This document shows positions 53,401 to 56,400 of a DNA stretch of 64,000 nt, piece after piece; the stretch's first letter is position 1, and each line of letters begins with the position of its first letter. The notes under the pieces were generated by a model. That model made no database searches. It saw nothing but the letters and a program-made list of their open reading frames with translations, and was not told the origin of the DNA. The position numbers were made by a program, and so were the translations under genes. The stretch is from Siphonodentalium dalli. Taxonomy: Eukaryota > Mollusca > Scaphopoda > Gadilida > Siphonodentaliidae. The DNA is taken from assembly GCA_032622095.1 (NCBI GenBank), contig CP136066.1, forward strand, positions 55,582,609 through 55,646,608, read 5' to 3'.

Positions 53401-56400
53401 TTGATGGCATAAATTATTTCAAACGGGAGAAATCCAACCAATACGCACCAGGCAATGCGTTGCTCGACCAATCAAGAACTGCCTGCAAAGCCATTACCTA
53501 TTCAAATTCTTCACTCAATAGTAATTATTCATACAAGCCCCGCCCAATAGTTCTCAAAATAAGTATTACCGAAGCGGAAATTCTAGATGAAAGCGAGGCT
53601 ATGCTAAAACAATGGAAGACTTTAGTGCAATAGAAATTCTCGAAATTGCAATTAAGAACGTTTTAAAGAAACTTTGTATTGATTCGCTGAAACAAGAACA
53701 GGAGTTTATTCTGAGGAGTTTGTTGATAACCAGAAAAGCTGTGTTAGCCATTCTCCCTACCGGTTACGGAACAAATTTGCCGCATCAAATAACTCCAATG
53801 ATTGTTGCCGATTTGAAAAGTAAACATTCAGTTGCTATATTTGGAAACATGAATATTAATGAGCTATCGCCAGATGGGAATTCCCCGTTCATCGCGGGAA
53901 TGAAATTTGGTACCGGTGTCTCTAGACTGAGAGTTGACTGTAAGGAAACCTTGGTCTAGTTATTACTAGACTGCCTAAAACCTAAACTTGAAAGTGGAGA
54001 CTGCTAATTTGAGAAAGAAGTTTCCGTCCGAAAATTTATCTAAATTAGTATTATTTAGATTTAAAGGCACATATTAGTGAAGGTTAAGTAAATTGTTCTA
54101 CATTGATGTTTATCGAGTATTTCCTACAAAATCTGTGATATAGTGTGTCTAACATCCGCAGAATGAGGTCTCCAGAGGGTGAATTCAGTGACACTTTTCT
54201 GCACATTGGGCTAGCATCACCAAATTCAACTGCTATGGGAAACCTAGGATCAGATTGAAGTTCCCCAGTTGAAGTTGGTGATGTTCACTCAATAGTCACC
54301 TTGATTATTCATTTTATCTTCTACAAATTAGGGAATATAGAAACTGAAGAGTAACTAAAAACAATGTTAATATTTAAGACTGTAGATACTTCCCAGAAGA
54401 TGAGGCCTAAGCAGAATGAGGTCCCCAGAGGGTAAATTTGGTGATGCTAGCCCGCTGTGCGGGACAGCGTCACTACATTCACCATCTGTAGACCTCATTC
54501 TGCAAATGACAGAAAATTATTGTATGGAAAACCATTAGTAATCGAGTGGTTTCGAGTGAGTAGAATGCTCATTGTACATGTACATACCACTCGATAAATT
54601 TATCTGTGTTCGTGCTTAAGAATAAGTTGAGGTCATCATGCATCTGTTCTTGAGTCTTTTTGTTAGCTATCATCACCATTATGTAATCTGGCAGCTCATC
54701 ATCTGAAATTCAAATTAGAAGATCAGCATGGAAGGCATATTAGAATAGCTAGTGTGACTTGTGTGTAAGGCTGACAAAAACTTACACATGTACAGTAATG
54801 CCCTAAATAATCGACTCCTTAACCACAGCATTACGAAAATATTTCTGTCAGTTTTGTATTCGCGTAGCTAGGTGTACGAATTTAAAGTGTGCGAATTCAA
54901 AACTGAGCGAAAAAAATTACTGCGCGATTTTTAAATACAAGTAAGATATAGAACTTTTCTGTTAATACTCACTTTGTGGTTGTACATCCCACTTTATTCC
55001 ACATATGTTGGGATGAGACCCATGTATTCAATGGAATCACAGCCATTGCTCAAACACATATTGTTTTATACCACACGTTGAATAAAAGCCAGAACTAATT
55101 TGTGTTGATGTCACCAAGAGATATAACATACATTGAGTCATCAATCAGCTTATTCTCATATGCCTAATAATTGTGATGGGTGGGGATTTAGGCTGAAATT
55201 AATAATAGTTATGGCAATTTCACTCTACATATACGGTATGTCTCAATGCCAAATAATAGTGATCATTCAGGATCATTGGGAATTTTCTCCAAAATTAATA
55301 ATCATGCTGACACTATTATTAGGCATCCGAGAGTACAGCGTGGCCCCCTAAATTATTGGTTTTTCATGAGACAGGGCATGAAATAAATATAGAACGCAAT
55401 TTGCATCATAATCTCAATTCTTTAAAATTCTTTTATCGAAGAGATTTCAGGCCTTAACCCTTTCAGTGCCAGGTCCGATTTTTGTATCAACCCATATACC
55501 CTGTGCCAATGCATTCTCTTATATATGCGAGTCGACCATAGGTCACCTCGCATATATAAGAGAATGCATTGGCCTAACAATTTTTCATCATTTGTTATTA
55601 TTTTTTACAATTTTTTACAATTTTAATAATTTTTTCTTATATTCTTTAACAGACATTTTTTTTTATTTTTTTTTATTTTTTAGGGCCGATTTTACAGACC
55701 GTAAATTAGGGCCGATGAGATCGGCCCCTGGCACTGAAAGGGTTAAAACCCATCCATTTTTGCGAGAATCAAAGCTGATTCAGAAGTTTGAGAGTACATG
55801 AATCAATATCAAATCCTGATTATGCCACAAGTTGGATGGGAGGGGGTATGGTGTATCACTCGTTCCATATGGGAGGGGGTATGGTGTATCACTCGTTCAT
55901 GTTAGAGATGTTTTGAAGGGCATCCCCTGGGAAAGTTTTGATATTTCAATGCTCTGAGTCAATTTCTCAACAGTAATATCTTACTTTCAAATCTTAAAGT
56001 CTACCTCACCCTGTATCCAGTCAAATGAGTCAATTAAAGTTACCCATAATTCTACTGTGGTTAAGAAGTCGATTAATTAGAGCATTACTGTATCCTTGCC
56101 CTGGTCGCAATTCATTCGATAACAGATTTTTTATTAAGATGCATGTTATGTCCTCATGTGATAACTGTCGTGTTGATACGATTAGTCGACTAGAATTTCA
56201 GCGATAATCGGTTAACAATCTCCTAGTCAACAAATTTCCCAGAAATGTATAGATAAAGTTTCTTTGGTGGCAATCATTGATGCATGCAGTACATGTTTAA
56301 TTCCATATTTATTGTCGCCCGTGTGTATAAAGCACAAATGGACCCCAAATATGACCACCTGTTCGCGGTTACAGTATTATAAAAACATGTTGCTGATCTA

